Assembly (NCBI GenBank): GCA_016213775.1
Contig: JACQZR010000226.1
Span: 1-56,504 of the forward strand
Direction: 5' to 3'
Length of the DNA stretch: 56,504 bases
Source: Acidobacteriota bacterium
GTDB lineage: Bacteria > Acidobacteriota > Terriglobia > Bryobacterales > Bryobacteraceae
Below the pieces are notes generated by a model that did not search any database, was not told the origin of the DNA, and was given only the letters and a program-made list of their open reading frames with translations. The position numbers and the translations under genes were made by a program. Shown here piece after piece: positions 9,801 to 17,359 of the stretch (its first letter is position 1; the number at the start of each line of letters is the position of its first letter).

Positions 9801-11475
9801 CACCCTCACTATTACCAACCCCAGGCTTCCCGACGGTAGAACAGGACAACCCTATTCCGCGCTGATCAGCACAATCGGATCGGTGAGCACGCTAACGTTC
9901 AGCGTCATCCCCTCTGGCGGCCTTCCCAACGGCCTGAGTTTGAATCCGGCCACGGGCGCCATCACCGGCACATTGACCGCACCCACCGGGATCTACGCCT
10001 TCACAATCCAGGCTCAGGAAGATCCCCCGCTTCTGAACGGAACCAATCTGCCGCTTCGCATCGCAACGCAGCCCTTCACTATCCGAGTGGTGGACACGCT
10101 CAGCCCGCCTGCGGGAACAACACTGCCCCCCGCAGCGCTCAATCAACCCTACTCGGCTGCGATCAACGTCTCCGGTGGCCTGGCCCCGTTCACCTTCACA
10201 TTGGCGCCGGGAAGTTCTCTACCTACCGGGCTGAGTTTGAACTCCTCCACGGGCATCATTTCCGGTGTCCCCACCGCAGGCGGCAATTTCACTTTCACCA
10301 TCGAGGTTCGAGACTCAAGCTGCACCGCGCAACCGTGCGCTCCACAACTGGTCGCCATCACGCTCGCTATCGTCGTCGATGGAACACCACCAACCGTGAT
10401 TCCTTCTTTGCTTGGAACAGCGGGAGCCAACGGCTGGTACACCTCCCAGGTCAGCCTCACGTGGGCGATCAGCGATCCTGAATCCGGTATCAAGACCACA
10501 TCTTCCGGTTGCGCGAATGCGTTGCTCACGGCCACTACAACCATCACTTGCACGGCCACCAATAACGCCGGTTTACCCACCACCACCACCCGGCAGGTGA
10601 ACATTGACACAACGGCTCCCGTGATTACGCCAACCGTGGCCGGCACCTTGGGGAACAACGGTTGGTACAGGAGCAATGTCACAGTGTCCTGGACAGTGAC
10701 AGACTCCGAATCCGGTTTGCAGCCTTACACCTGCCCGCCCACAACACTCACCAGCGACACGAACGGCGCCACCGTTTCCTGTACCGCCACTAACATGGCT
10801 GGCCTTCAGACTATTCAGTCAGTGACGGTCAAGATCGACAGGACGGCGCCGCTTATCGTGGTGACCGCTCCACTGGATGGCGCAGCCATCCCGGTGAATA
10901 CTTCGATCACGGCCGCCTACGCCTGCTCCGATGCACTGTCCACGATCGCCTCCTGCATTGGTACCGTCCCCGCCGGAACGTCATTCACCGTGACGACGAC
11001 CGGCCCCCAGACGTTCACCATCACGGCCACGGATCAAGCAGGTAACACCGCCGTCCGCACCATTCGATACAACGGTGCATACCAGTTCAACGGCTACATG
11101 TCTCCGCTGCAACCGGCCGGCTCGTTCTCCGGAACCAGCAATCTCGGTCAGGCAGTCCCACTGAAGTGGGAATTGCGCGACGGGCAGAACAACCTGATAT
11201 CGGATCTGTCCACCACAATCGACATCCGCACATACTACACCGGGCCAAGGAACGGCACCACTCCGTGCTCGCTGGCCACCGCCGGACCGGTGTTTGTTCT
11301 CTATCTGCCCACAATCGGCGCAACGGGCGGCAGCACTTTCCGCGTCTCCAATGGACAATACACGTTCAATTGGGATACCAGTACTGGCGCGCCCACTGGC
11401 TCGGGGTGTTACACCGTCGCCGTCCAACTCAGTGATGGCTCGGCCCCAAAGGTCACTAGCGTCGAGTTGCGATAG
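6802..11475 (+). CDS. Very large secreted protein: BNR-like region, NPDIV tract, Ig domains, PxKF tail
   Basis: A 1557-residue protein with a signal peptide (about residues 1-18). Residues 30-560 resemble sialidase/BNR-type repeats, with STDGGASWKS and CGKTWSKSP motifs. Residues 754-848 are a tract of 17 NPDIV pentapeptides. Two putative-Ig (He_PIG-like) domains follow near residues 1005-1190, with LPxGLSLNxxTGxIxG patterns. Two HYR-like modules with the motif NGWY(T/R)S come next (about 1200-1360), and a PxKF-like C-terminal domain (VPLKWELRDGQNN) ends the protein. This is a cell-surface or released adhesin-like architecture; ligand unknown. It is transcribed alone and convergent with the kinase gene. 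Confidence 0.8.
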   Translation: MLIILLLALGLCAPLYSQVAGPNINMVTGDLLGSGDPFLQRQNEPSIAVSSRSTSHLMAVANDYRLVDVPGLLDGSDEIGDVWLGIFRSTDGGASWKSAVLPGCPYNIPSCTADPSSPINRRMAAADGTIRPGPNGMFLMNGIAFDRGKNATSDIFVTRFMDLNNKENGNPFAYLDTIVIDSGTSGQFLDKPWIATALVPGTTRTCSVGGANGVPPQTFPAFDVYLVYAKFTGSSTKPSSAIMFTKSEDCGKTWSKSPVKLSESNSFNQGTALAVNPLNGDVHVAWRRSASSSDTDAILVTKWTRATDSWIQPAKVAVTLPADSFFDQPKMTGSALAFRAKAFPTMTVDHLGRVYLAWPQRGLAPAPFESNARIVVATSSDGINFPVAQQRVADPYSAGGHQLMPSITFAGGRLMLVYYDSRDSQTYGRYTALGGGEYREERVRVGDPNKPFTGDKGRFVMDDRTLPRLHTVDLRGVQAIPASAGAADISPSFGASFRISQYQFGKLPLGDRSKFPDGNTPQVAIQLQYNPPNFPMFARGTASFIGDYVEVAGPVYLPKTGGGWEYNLTNSEFAIFHAAWADNRNVRPPKLPATWQNYTPVASAGGVSSYDSSQSRPSCLPGQEGMRNQDIYSARISGGLLVTALGNQKPLSASISRAYSVLVQNQTRSQKIFRLDITNQPSPSGTASFLFSSDLRTLYVVIAPRSSVSRTVFIQSSNAKATVKVAIVEVAAVPPSGGSSPPLPGGLQSSVALNPDIVNPDIVNPDIVNPDIVNPDIVVAESYNPDIVAPIKANPDIVNPDIVNPDIVNPDIVNPDIVNPDIVNPDIVNPDIVNPDIVNPDIVNPDIVAADISAGYSDTIWSVKNIGNTAASYLTKLFSRDTLTVCSPGQTTGCVKLQLFLKKGYRTNTAGVGGNACKLGYQLQNQLVTIVNTPQFTMVNNLPDPSAVTDPSVSNPTLALQPGEEAQLVLRSFGGFDPRNIITPVVVAQAPKGANAIAPITLTITNPRLPDGRTGQPYSALISTIGSVSTLTFSVIPSGGLPNGLSLNPATGAITGTLTAPTGIYAFTIQAQEDPPLLNGTNLPLRIATQPFTIRVVDTLSPPAGTTLPPAALNQPYSAAINVSGGLAPFTFTLAPGSSLPTGLSLNSSTGIISGVPTAGGNFTFTIEVRDSSCTAQPCAPQLVAITLAIVVDGTPPTVIPSLLGTAGANGWYTSQVSLTWAISDPESGIKTTSSGCANALLTATTTITCTATNNAGLPTTTTRQVNIDTTAPVITPTVAGTLGNNGWYRSNVTVSWTVTDSESGLQPYTCPPTTLTSDTNGATVSCTATNMAGLQTIQSVTVKIDRTAPLIVVTAPLDGAAIPVNTSITAAYACSDALSTIASCIGTVPAGTSFTVTTTGPQTFTITATDQAGNTAVRTIRYNGAYQFNGYMSPLQPAGSFSGTSNLGQAVPLKWELRDGQNNLISDLSTTIDIRTYYTGPRNGTTPCSLATAGPVFVLYLPTIGATGGSTFRVSNGQYTFNWDTSTGAPTGSGCYTVAVQLSDGSAPKVTSVELR
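9061..9345 (+). repeat. 15-bp in-frame tandem repeat encoding NPDIV
   Basis: Five copies of AAYCCSGAYATYGTN run from 9061 to 9135. One copy stands alone at 9151-9165 between the spacers VAESY and APIKA, and eleven follow from 9181 to 9345. Both spacers are also five residues, so the register is never broken. A 45-base unit (9241-9285) is repeated exactly at 9286-9330, direct evidence of recent tandem expansion. All copies translate to the same peptide despite third-position variation, so the peptide is under selection. Confidence 0.95.
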
Positions 11476-11609
11476 CCGCGGATTGGCGTCGAGCTATCTC
11501 CTGGCGATGGCGGGACTGAAGTTCCGCGGAGGCTGGCCTGGAAAGGCCAGCCGCGGCCAGGATTGGCCGCCCCACAAGACGGCGAATGGACAAACTGCGG
11601 GGCCAGGAG
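11476..11609. repeat. Intergenic palindrome cluster between convergent genes
   Basis: Three adjacent inverted repeats lie here: GCGGGACTGAAGTTCCGC (11510-11527), GGCTGGCC-TGGAAA-GGCCAGCC (11531-11552, extended by flanking CCGCGG) and GCGGCCA-GGAT-TGGCCGC (11552-11569). No U-tract follows, so this is not a classic terminator, though strong hairpins between convergent genes could still end transcription. The first palindrome recurs at 23226-23242, suggesting a dispersed REP-like element. A 17-base sequence at 11491-11507 is also repeated at 11607-11623, where it forms the last codons of the kinase gene. Confidence 0.6.
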
Positions 11610-14600
11610 CTATCTCCTGGCGAGCCGCCGCCTTGCATCGGCCACCATGGGGTCGTCTGAATCCGGCTTCTTCATATTGAGGAACGCCTGGTAGGATTCG
11701 TGCGCGCCGCTGCTGTTTAACCCCTCGCGCGTTCGCCCCACGTAATACTCGATCTGCGGATAGTAGTGCATGGTCTGCACTTCATCCAGGAAGAGTTCCA
11801 CCACCTCGCCCTTCCTTGCTTTGCAGATATCGAATTCCGAGTTCGCTTCCGCGTAGCTCGCCGCCGCCAAATACGCCCGCCCCAGGCTCAGTCTTCCCAA
11901 CCAGGTATCAGCGATCCTCTGCGCCTCCTGAAACGACCGTATCGCATCGCGGTGTTGATTCTTCTTCAAGAGAATCTCACCGTCGATCAGCTTGGCGTAG
12001 AGTTGCGGGTCGGTCTCCAACCGTTCCGTCAGCATTTTTGCAATCGCCGCTGCCTTTGCCGGCTGACCGGCCTCCAGATAAACTCTGGCCGCCTCGTAGC
12101 AGACGATCTCTTCCTTGCGGAGACTGAGCGCCCTGTCCGCCGCCGCCATAGCCGCCGGAATCCTGCCGAGTGTCAGTAGCGTCGAGGAAAGAACACCGAG
12201 TTTCTTCGCGCCCCCAGCCGTGTTCTGCGATTCCAGATCCGCCGCCGCGCCTTTCTCCAGCAGTGCACTCGCATCGCGGATTCTCCCCTCATAAAGGGCC
12301 ACATCGGCCAGTCCCATTGCGGCGAAGGATGCACCGCGCTTGTCGAGCGACTGCATCTTCTCGAAACCGGCAATCGCATTCGCGGGCCGGTTCTGTGCCA
12401 GTTCCGCCAGAGCCCTGGTATTATGCGCCTTCAAATAAGTGGGGCTGGCCGCGATCACCGCCTCCGCCTCTTTCTGCGCCAGCGAAAAATCTCCGGAGTA
12501 CAAGGCGTACATCGCATAGTTGCTGCGCAACAGGCTGTTTTTCGGGTACACCTCCAGTGCGCGTTTCCCACTCGCCAGCGCCTTGTTCATGTCCCTTCGC
12601 AAATACTCCACATAGGCGAGGTTGCTCAGAGCCGCCGTGTCCGCGGGAAATAAGCGTGCCAGTTCCCGGAACTCTTCGGCCGCTTTCTCGTGATTCAAAG
12701 CCGTCAGATAATAGGCGCCGCGGGTCCGGTACTTCTCCCGCGCGCTCATGCGGTCAATGTGGCTCAGCGCGTTCTTGTAGTATTTCTCAGCGTCACCCCG
12801 CTGACCCAGGTTGGAATACGTTACGCCCAGCGAATAATAGGCCACCGCCATGTTTGGATCGAGCCGCAGTGTTTCCTGGAAAAGCCGAATCGCTTCTTCC
12901 GCCTTGCCGGCAAAGCGCGCCTCTTGCGCTTTGGAATACGTTTGCGCCGCCTCCAGCGAGGCAGCCGTGAATGTCTCCGCCGCCGCCAATTGGAGCGATT
13001 CCGGAGTGACGTCCCCTAACGCCGTTCGTACGGCCGCTGCCATCTTCCCGGCCGCCGCTAGAATCTTCTCGCGGCTCACCTTCGTCGAGGTTTCCTTCAT
13101 CAGCGGCTTGCCTGTCACAGCATCCGTGGCGCGCACCGCTAGCTGGAATTCGTTCCCGGATTTCCGGACAACGCCGCCAACCAGCACCCCAATCCCCTCC
13201 CGCATGGCCACCAGCCGGCCCGCCTTCTCATCAAGCTTCGTTGTCCCGGGCTGCAGTTGTGCGGCCAGTCTCCGCGCGTTGGCGCGGTTGTAGGCTGTGA
13301 CGAATCCCGCCCCTTCCATCGCAAAGATGAACGTCGGCTCCAATGCGCCATCAAAAACAGGGTCCGAGGTCTCATTGTCAAAATCGGACACCAGCACCGA
13401 AACGGCCTTCGTCGGAGGGGTTTTCAGCGCGCCTGAAAACCGGTTCTTCATCAGCAGCCAGCCCCCCGCCCCAACCAGAACCGCTGCCCCTGCCCCGCCT
13501 ACAATCCAGGTGCGGCGACTCGACGGCACCACCACTGGCTGAACCGGAGCACTCGGCATTCCAACCATCGACGGCAGCACAACCGCCGCCGTGGAAATCC
13601 CTGCCTGCACCGCGGCTACAGCCTGAGTCTTTTCGAGATCGAGCGAGGCCGCCACAAAGTCGAGGTCGGTGAGTACCTCGCTGGCCTTCTGATAGCGCTG
13701 TGTCTTGTCGATCGTCAGGCACTTCATGACGATCTGGTTCAGGCCTTCCGGCAAATCCGGATTCTCCGAAATCGGGGGCGCCGGAGCTACCTGTGTCCGC
13801 TTCAGCAAGCTCGCCAAAATGGTCTCGGCACGGTACGGGACTACTCCAGTGAGCATTTCGTAGAACATCACACCAAACGAAAACAGATCGGACCGGTGAT
13901 CCGCTTTCTCTCCGCTGGCCTGCTCCGGTGACATGTACGTGGGCGTTCCAAGCACCATTCCGGCATGCGTCATCCCCTGCGACTCCATCGTCCGCGCCAA
14001 CCCGAAATCCAGAACCCAGATACGCCCTTCCGTGTTGATCATGATGTTCTGGGGCTTCAAGTCGCGATGCGTGACCCCCTCGCTGTTGGCTGCGTCCAGC
14101 GCCAGCAAAACCTGCCTGGCGATGTTCACGCATTCCTGAAGCGAAAGACGGCGGTCCTCCATCACATCGGACAGATCGCGCCCTTCGATGTACTCCATCG
14201 TGATGAATTTGATCTGATCCTCCACCCCCATATCGAAGATGCGGATCACATTCCGATGGCTGATCTGGCGCGATAGAATCAGTTCCTGTTTGAAGCGCTC
14301 CAGGATCTTCGGATCGCTGGCCATGTCGGGCCGGATTACCTTGAGCGCGATCTTCCGGCCGATCTCACGATCCTCGGCCACGTAGACGGCGCCCATGCCG
14401 CCTTCGCCGATTCTCTTCACTATCTCGTAACGGTTGGCGACAAGTGTCCCGGCCTGCAGACTTGTCCCAGTCCCACCAGTTCTCGCTCCGTCCACCATCG
14501 TCGCATCGGCGCTGGGCCGGGTGAACACTACCGTTCTATTGGGGTCGGAGTTCTCGCCGGAAGGCAGTGCAGTGAGGCATATCTCGCACCTCGATGCGTC

Positions 14601-14651
14601 CGCGGGATTCGGGTAGTCGCACTTCGGACAAGGCCTTGTGACTGGCTCCAT
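11610..14651 (-). CDS. Membrane Ser/Thr protein kinase with zinc ribbon, TM segment and TPRs
   Basis: A 1013-residue Hanks-type kinase. N-terminal zinc-ribbon (CPKC...CEIC, Cys 8, 11, 22, 25), then a kinase domain (about residues 74-335) with IGEGGMGAVY, the ATP-binding Lys104 in IALKVI, HRDLKPQNIM, DFGLAR and GTPTYMSPEQ: all catalytic motifs are intact. One transmembrane helix (TWIVGGAGAAVLVGAGG) precedes a FlgO/CsgG-like domain and a long run of TPRs, predicted outside the membrane. I chose ATG 14651 because the zinc ribbon begins there; a GTG at 14690 is possible. Ten or more bases separate it from the methyltransferase gene upstream, so it may be the last gene of the microcompartment transcript. 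Confidence 0.9.
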   Translation of the reverse strand: MEPVTRPCPKCDYPNPADASRCEICLTALPSGENSDPNRTVVFTRPSADATMVDGARTGGTGTSLQAGTLVANRYEIVKRIGEGGMGAVYVAEDREIGRKIALKVIRPDMASDPKILERFKQELILSRQISHRNVIRIFDMGVEDQIKFITMEYIEGRDLSDVMEDRRLSLQECVNIARQVLLALDAANSEGVTHRDLKPQNIMINTEGRIWVLDFGLARTMESQGMTHAGMVLGTPTYMSPEQASGEKADHRSDLFSFGVMFYEMLTGVVPYRAETILASLLKRTQVAPAPPISENPDLPEGLNQIVMKCLTIDKTQRYQKASEVLTDLDFVAASLDLEKTQAVAAVQAGISTAAVVLPSMVGMPSAPVQPVVVPSSRRTWIVGGAGAAVLVGAGGWLLMKNRFSGALKTPPTKAVSVLVSDFDNETSDPVFDGALEPTFIFAMEGAGFVTAYNRANARRLAAQLQPGTTKLDEKAGRLVAMREGIGVLVGGVVRKSGNEFQLAVRATDAVTGKPLMKETSTKVSREKILAAAGKMAAAVRTALGDVTPESLQLAAAETFTAASLEAAQTYSKAQEARFAGKAEEAIRLFQETLRLDPNMAVAYYSLGVTYSNLGQRGDAEKYYKNALSHIDRMSAREKYRTRGAYYLTALNHEKAAEEFRELARLFPADTAALSNLAYVEYLRRDMNKALASGKRALEVYPKNSLLRSNYAMYALYSGDFSLAQKEAEAVIAASPTYLKAHNTRALAELAQNRPANAIAGFEKMQSLDKRGASFAAMGLADVALYEGRIRDASALLEKGAAADLESQNTAGGAKKLGVLSSTLLTLGRIPAAMAAADRALSLRKEEIVCYEAARVYLEAGQPAKAAAIAKMLTERLETDPQLYAKLIDGEILLKKNQHRDAIRSFQEAQRIADTWLGRLSLGRAYLAAASYAEANSEFDICKARKGEVVELFLDEVQTMHYYPQIEYYVGRTREGLNSSGAHESYQAFLNMKKPDSDDPMVADARRRLARR

Positions 14652-14699
14652 TCGGGATCGGAAACCTCTGGGATCTTCAGTATAACCCACACCTCAGGA

Positions 14700-15314
14700 C
14701 TACTTCCCAAACACCAGGAAGTACTGATACGGGAGCATCCCATGCTGCGCCGTCTTCTTGAACCCGGCCGCGGCAAACTCGCCGATCACCTGCTCCTCAC
14801 TGAGCTTCATCGCCTCGGGCGGCCCAATCGGCAGCTTCTTCTTGTAGAAGTCGATGTTCACAATCCGCCCCCCGGGCTTCAACGCCTTCGCCAGCTTCGC
14901 ATAATAACCAGGCCGGTTCTCAATGTGATGCAGCACATCGCAAATGAACACCGTATCCACGGACGCCGGCGGAAGCTTCGGATCATCCGCTGTCGCCAGA
15001 ACCGTCTTCACGTTCTTCGCCCCGGCCTTCTCAACCATCGCCAGCAGCTTCGGATCAATGTCCACCGCATAGACGGTCCCCGCATGATTCGCCAGTCGGC
15101 GCGAAAAATACCCCGACCCCGCACCCAGATCCGCAATCACTTCATCGGGCCGGATCTTCAAAGCCATGATCACCTCGTGCGGCTTCTGCCACGCGTCCCG
15201 TTCTGGATTCTCCAGAACCTTCGCGTACTCTGCCGCGTCACGAGGAGGATGATGTTGATGGGCAGTCTGCTGAGCGAACAAAGCAAGCAAGGCAAGAAGG
15301 GCGGTCATACTCAT
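14700..15314 (-). CDS. Class I SAM-dependent methyltransferase with signal peptide
   Basis: A 204-residue protein with SAM-binding motif I VIADLGAGSGYFSRRLA (about residues 59-75), the acidic VYAVDID motif and DVLHHIENR, all normal for a type 11 methyltransferase. Unusually, residues 1-20 look like an export signal (hydrophobic core, then HQHHPPRD). The start codon overlaps the stop of the preceding shell-protein gene by one base (TAATG), so it is translated with the microcompartment genes. Substrate unknown. A second ATG two codons downstream is also usable. Confidence 0.82.
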   Translation of the reverse strand: MSMTALLALLALFAQQTAHQHHPPRDAAEYAKVLENPERDAWQKPHEVIMALKIRPDEVIADLGAGSGYFSRRLANHAGTVYAVDIDPKLLAMVEKAGAKNVKTVLATADDPKLPPASVDTVFICDVLHHIENRPGYYAKLAKALKPGGRIVNIDFYKKKLPIGPPEAMKLSEEQVIGEFAAAGFKKTAQHGMLPYQYFLVFGK

Positions 15315-15586
15315 TACTCTACCAATTCAATATGGTCAATCACGCCGATCACCGCCATGTCGATAGGCGAGTTTGGCCGCCCCACGCTGGTCATGGCGCT
15401 GAAGCCTTCTGTCACTAGCAGCACCAGGTTCCCCACCCCGGCGTCCACCGCATCCACCGCCACAACCGAATCCCCGCGCTCGCTTCCGTCCAGATTGAGC
15501 GGCTGCACCACCAACGCTTTCTGCCCCTCGTGGCTCTTGTGCTTTTGCGTGGTGACAGCCTCGCCGATGACGCGGGCAATCAGCAT
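15314..15586 (-). CDS. Microcompartment vertex protein, EutN/CcmL family (BMC-P), copy 1
   Basis: A 90-residue single-domain EutN/CcmL protein: MLIARVIGEAVTTQKH at the start, KALVVQPL in the middle, and VDAVDAGVGNLVLLV followed by PIDMAVIGVID at the end. Such proteins form pentamers that cap the twelve vertices of a bacterial microcompartment shell. It overlaps the preceding vertex gene by seven bases. Three different vertex proteins in a row is typical of metabolosome loci, including the PVM type. Confidence 0.93.
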   Translation of the reverse strand: MLIARVIGEAVTTQKHKSHEGQKALVVQPLNLDGSERGDSVVAVDAVDAGVGNLVLLVTEGFSAMTSVGRPNSPIDMAVIGVIDHIELVE

Positions 15587-15873
15587 AGAATCGCTCCCGG
15601 CTGTGTTCGTTTGATGTGCAGCTCATCCACGATGGCGACAATGCACGTATCCGTCACTACCTCTTGCGGTAAATACGGAAAGCTCGATTCCTTCCCCCTG
15701 CAGCAGTACACCAACTCCCCCGCCCCGGTACCCACGCAATCAGTCACCACGATGCGGCGGCCCGTGGGCGCGCCCTCCGGAGTAACCGGCTGCACGATCA
15801 GCAGGCGCTGTGCCTCGAGCTTCGGATCCTTCACCGTAGCCCACACATTGCCTACCACTTTCGCCAAAAACAT
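15580..15873 (-). CDS. Microcompartment vertex protein, EutN/CcmL family (BMC-P), copy 2
   Basis: A 97-residue EutN/CcmL pentamer protein: MFLAKVVGNVWATVKDP, LLIVQPVTPEG, VTDCVGTGAGELVYCCRG and CIVAIVDEL. It differs from its siblings by a cysteine-rich lumen-side stretch (Cys-Cys after VY, plus Cys in VTDC and at the C-terminus) and by replacing the usual PID(A/M) motif with VTDTCIVAIVDEL. It lies two bases after copy 3 and overlaps copy 1. Confidence 0.92.
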   Translation of the reverse strand: MFLAKVVGNVWATVKDPKLEAQRLLIVQPVTPEGAPTGRRIVVTDCVGTGAGELVYCCRGKESSFPYLPQEVVTDTCIVAIVDELHIKRTQPGAILC

Positions 15874-15875
15874 AA

Positions 15876-16184
15876 TCAGCTCTTCTTGTTTTTAGCAGGC
15901 CCGGGATCGTCCAGCGAAAGACTGTCTACAATCCCGATGATTGCGCTGTCGACAGGATGGTTCGCACACCCTTCGGCCATACGCGCGGACGACCCGGCGA
16001 CGGCAATCACCAGTTCCTTGTTCCCCGCGCTCACCGTATCCACCGACACCACGTATCCGGCCTCGTCCTTGAGGCCGCCGCCGGGCTCCGGCGAAACCGG
16101 TTTGATGATGAGCAGCTTCTTGCCCTCCAATCGAGGGTCCTTGCGCGTGGCGACGACGGTGCCCACCACTCGGGCGAGAATCAT
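15876..16184 (-). CDS. Microcompartment vertex protein, EutN/CcmL family (BMC-P), copy 3
   Basis: A 102-residue EutN/CcmL protein: MILARVVGTVVATRKDP, KLLIIKPVSPEPGGG, VSVDTVSAGNKELVIAVAGSSAR and PVDSAIIGIVD, with a charged tail ending in KNKKS. It follows the hexamer gene after six bases. It is the closest of the three to the canonical family sequence, so it is the likeliest major vertex protein. Confidence 0.94.
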   Translation of the reverse strand: MILARVVGTVVATRKDPRLEGKKLLIIKPVSPEPGGGLKDEAGYVVSVDTVSAGNKELVIAVAGSSARMAEGCANHPVDSAIIGIVDSLSLDDPGPAKNKKS

Positions 16185-16190
16185 TGTCGC

Positions 16191-16475
16191 TTACTTCGTG
16201 CTCTTGCCGATTGGCAGAACATCTTCCAGGCTCGGATGCGGACGCGGAATCACGTGCACCGCGATCAGTTCGCCCACACGCCGCGCCGCGGCAGCGCCTG
16301 CATCGGTGGCCGCGCGCACTGCCGCGACATCCCCGCGCACCAGCGCCGTCACGTAACCGGAGCCGATCTTTTCCCAACCGACAAGGGTCACCTTGGCGGC
16401 CTTCACCATCGCATCGGATGCTTCGATCATTGCGACCAGTCCGCGCGTTTCAATCATTCCAAGAGCTTCGCCCAT
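16191..16475 (-). CDS. Microcompartment shell hexamer protein (BMC-H)
   Basis: A 94-residue single BMC domain: [26 protein letters not shown], then the pore-region motif [22 protein letters not shown] and [13 protein letters not shown]-like helix, with [14 protein letters not shown] at the end. Six subunits form the flat tiles of a microcompartment facet, and the GSG segment lines the central pore. It is the only hexamer gene in the window; shells normally mix several, so others are probably encoded elsewhere. It lies between the aldolase and the three vertex genes. Confidence 0.96.
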   Translation of the reverse strand: MGEALGMIETRGLVAMIEASDAMVKAAKVTLVGWEKIGSGYVTALVRGDVAAVRAATDAGAAAARRVGELIAVHVIPRPHPSLEDVLPIGKSTK

Positions 16476-16530
16476 CTATCCTCCAACAGAATTCTTCATG
16501 ATTCCGGTTACCGCCAGGGAAAGTCAAGCG

Positions 16531-17310
16531 CTATGCGAGGCCTCGCGCCTTCAACGCTTCATCCACCAGCGCGATCAACTCTTCCCGCGTCACCACAAAC
16601 TTGTCACTACTGGCGTCGCTGTCGTCAGCCGTCACCGGACATCCCGGTTCAGCCCCAGCCCTCGCTTTCACGCCGTAGCGCGTCCGCGAATCAAACAATT
16701 TGTCCACTTCCTGTTTCGGCAGCAGCGTCGGCCCGCCGAGCATCTCCGCCACAAAATTGATGCGCGCGAAATGCTCCACCGTCTCCATACGGAAAAACGC
16801 CTGAAACACATCCTCGCCATACGACACCGCGCCGTGATTGGCCAACAGCAGCGCATTGTATTTCGGAATCAGCGGCAGCATCGGATCCGTCAAAGCCGGA
16901 GTGCCCGGCAGGCCGTAGGCGGCCAGCGGCACGCATCCCAACCCGATGATCACTTCCGGCAGGAGCGCCTGGTTCAACGACTTGCCCGCCGTGGCAAAAC
17001 CCGTCGCCACCGGCGGATGCGCATGCACCACCGCCCGCACATCCGGACGCAGCCCGTAAATCGTCAGGTGCATCATGATCTCGGACGTCCGCTCGCGCCG
17101 GCCTTCCAGCTTGTTACCCTGCAGGTCCACGATGATCAAGTCATCGGGTTTCATCATGCCCTTACAGATCATCGTGGGGGTACAAAGCACCCGCCCTTCG
17201 TCCAGCCGGAAACTGATGTTCCCGTCGTTGGCCGCGACCCAACCCTTTTGGAACACCAGGCGTCCTACTTCAACAATTTCATCGCGCAATTCACGTTCGG
17301 TCTTCGGCAT
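16531..17310 (-). CDS. Class II aldolase with probable encapsulation peptide
   Basis: A 259-residue class II aldolase/adducin-family enzyme. NDGNISFRL, the zinc ligands in VHAHPPVA and LLANHGAVSYG, and an acidic residue in LPEV match L-fuculose- or L-rhamnulose-1-phosphate aldolases, which give dihydroxyacetone phosphate and lactaldehyde. After the catalytic domain, a flexible linker (about residues 220-235, rich in Asp/Ser) leads to the amphipathic helix TREELIALVDEALKARGLA, the layout of an encapsulation peptide that docks enzymes inside a shell. This fits an aldolase-type (PVM-like) microcompartment. I use ATG 17310; a GTG at 17343 lacks a usable ribosome site. Confidence 0.88.
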   Translation of the reverse strand: MPKTERELRDEIVEVGRLVFQKGWVAANDGNISFRLDEGRVLCTPTMICKGMMKPDDLIIVDLQGNKLEGRRERTSEIMMHLTIYGLRPDVRAVVHAHPPVATGFATAGKSLNQALLPEVIIGLGCVPLAAYGLPGTPALTDPMLPLIPKYNALLLANHGAVSYGEDVFQAFFRMETVEHFARINFVAEMLGGPTLLPKQEVDKLFDSRTRYGVKARAGAEPGCPVTADDSDASSDKFVVTREELIALVDEALKARGLA

Positions 17311-17359
17311 TTCAGGAACTTCTGATTGTATCAGGTAAGGCACCCTCTGACAGGCGCCA

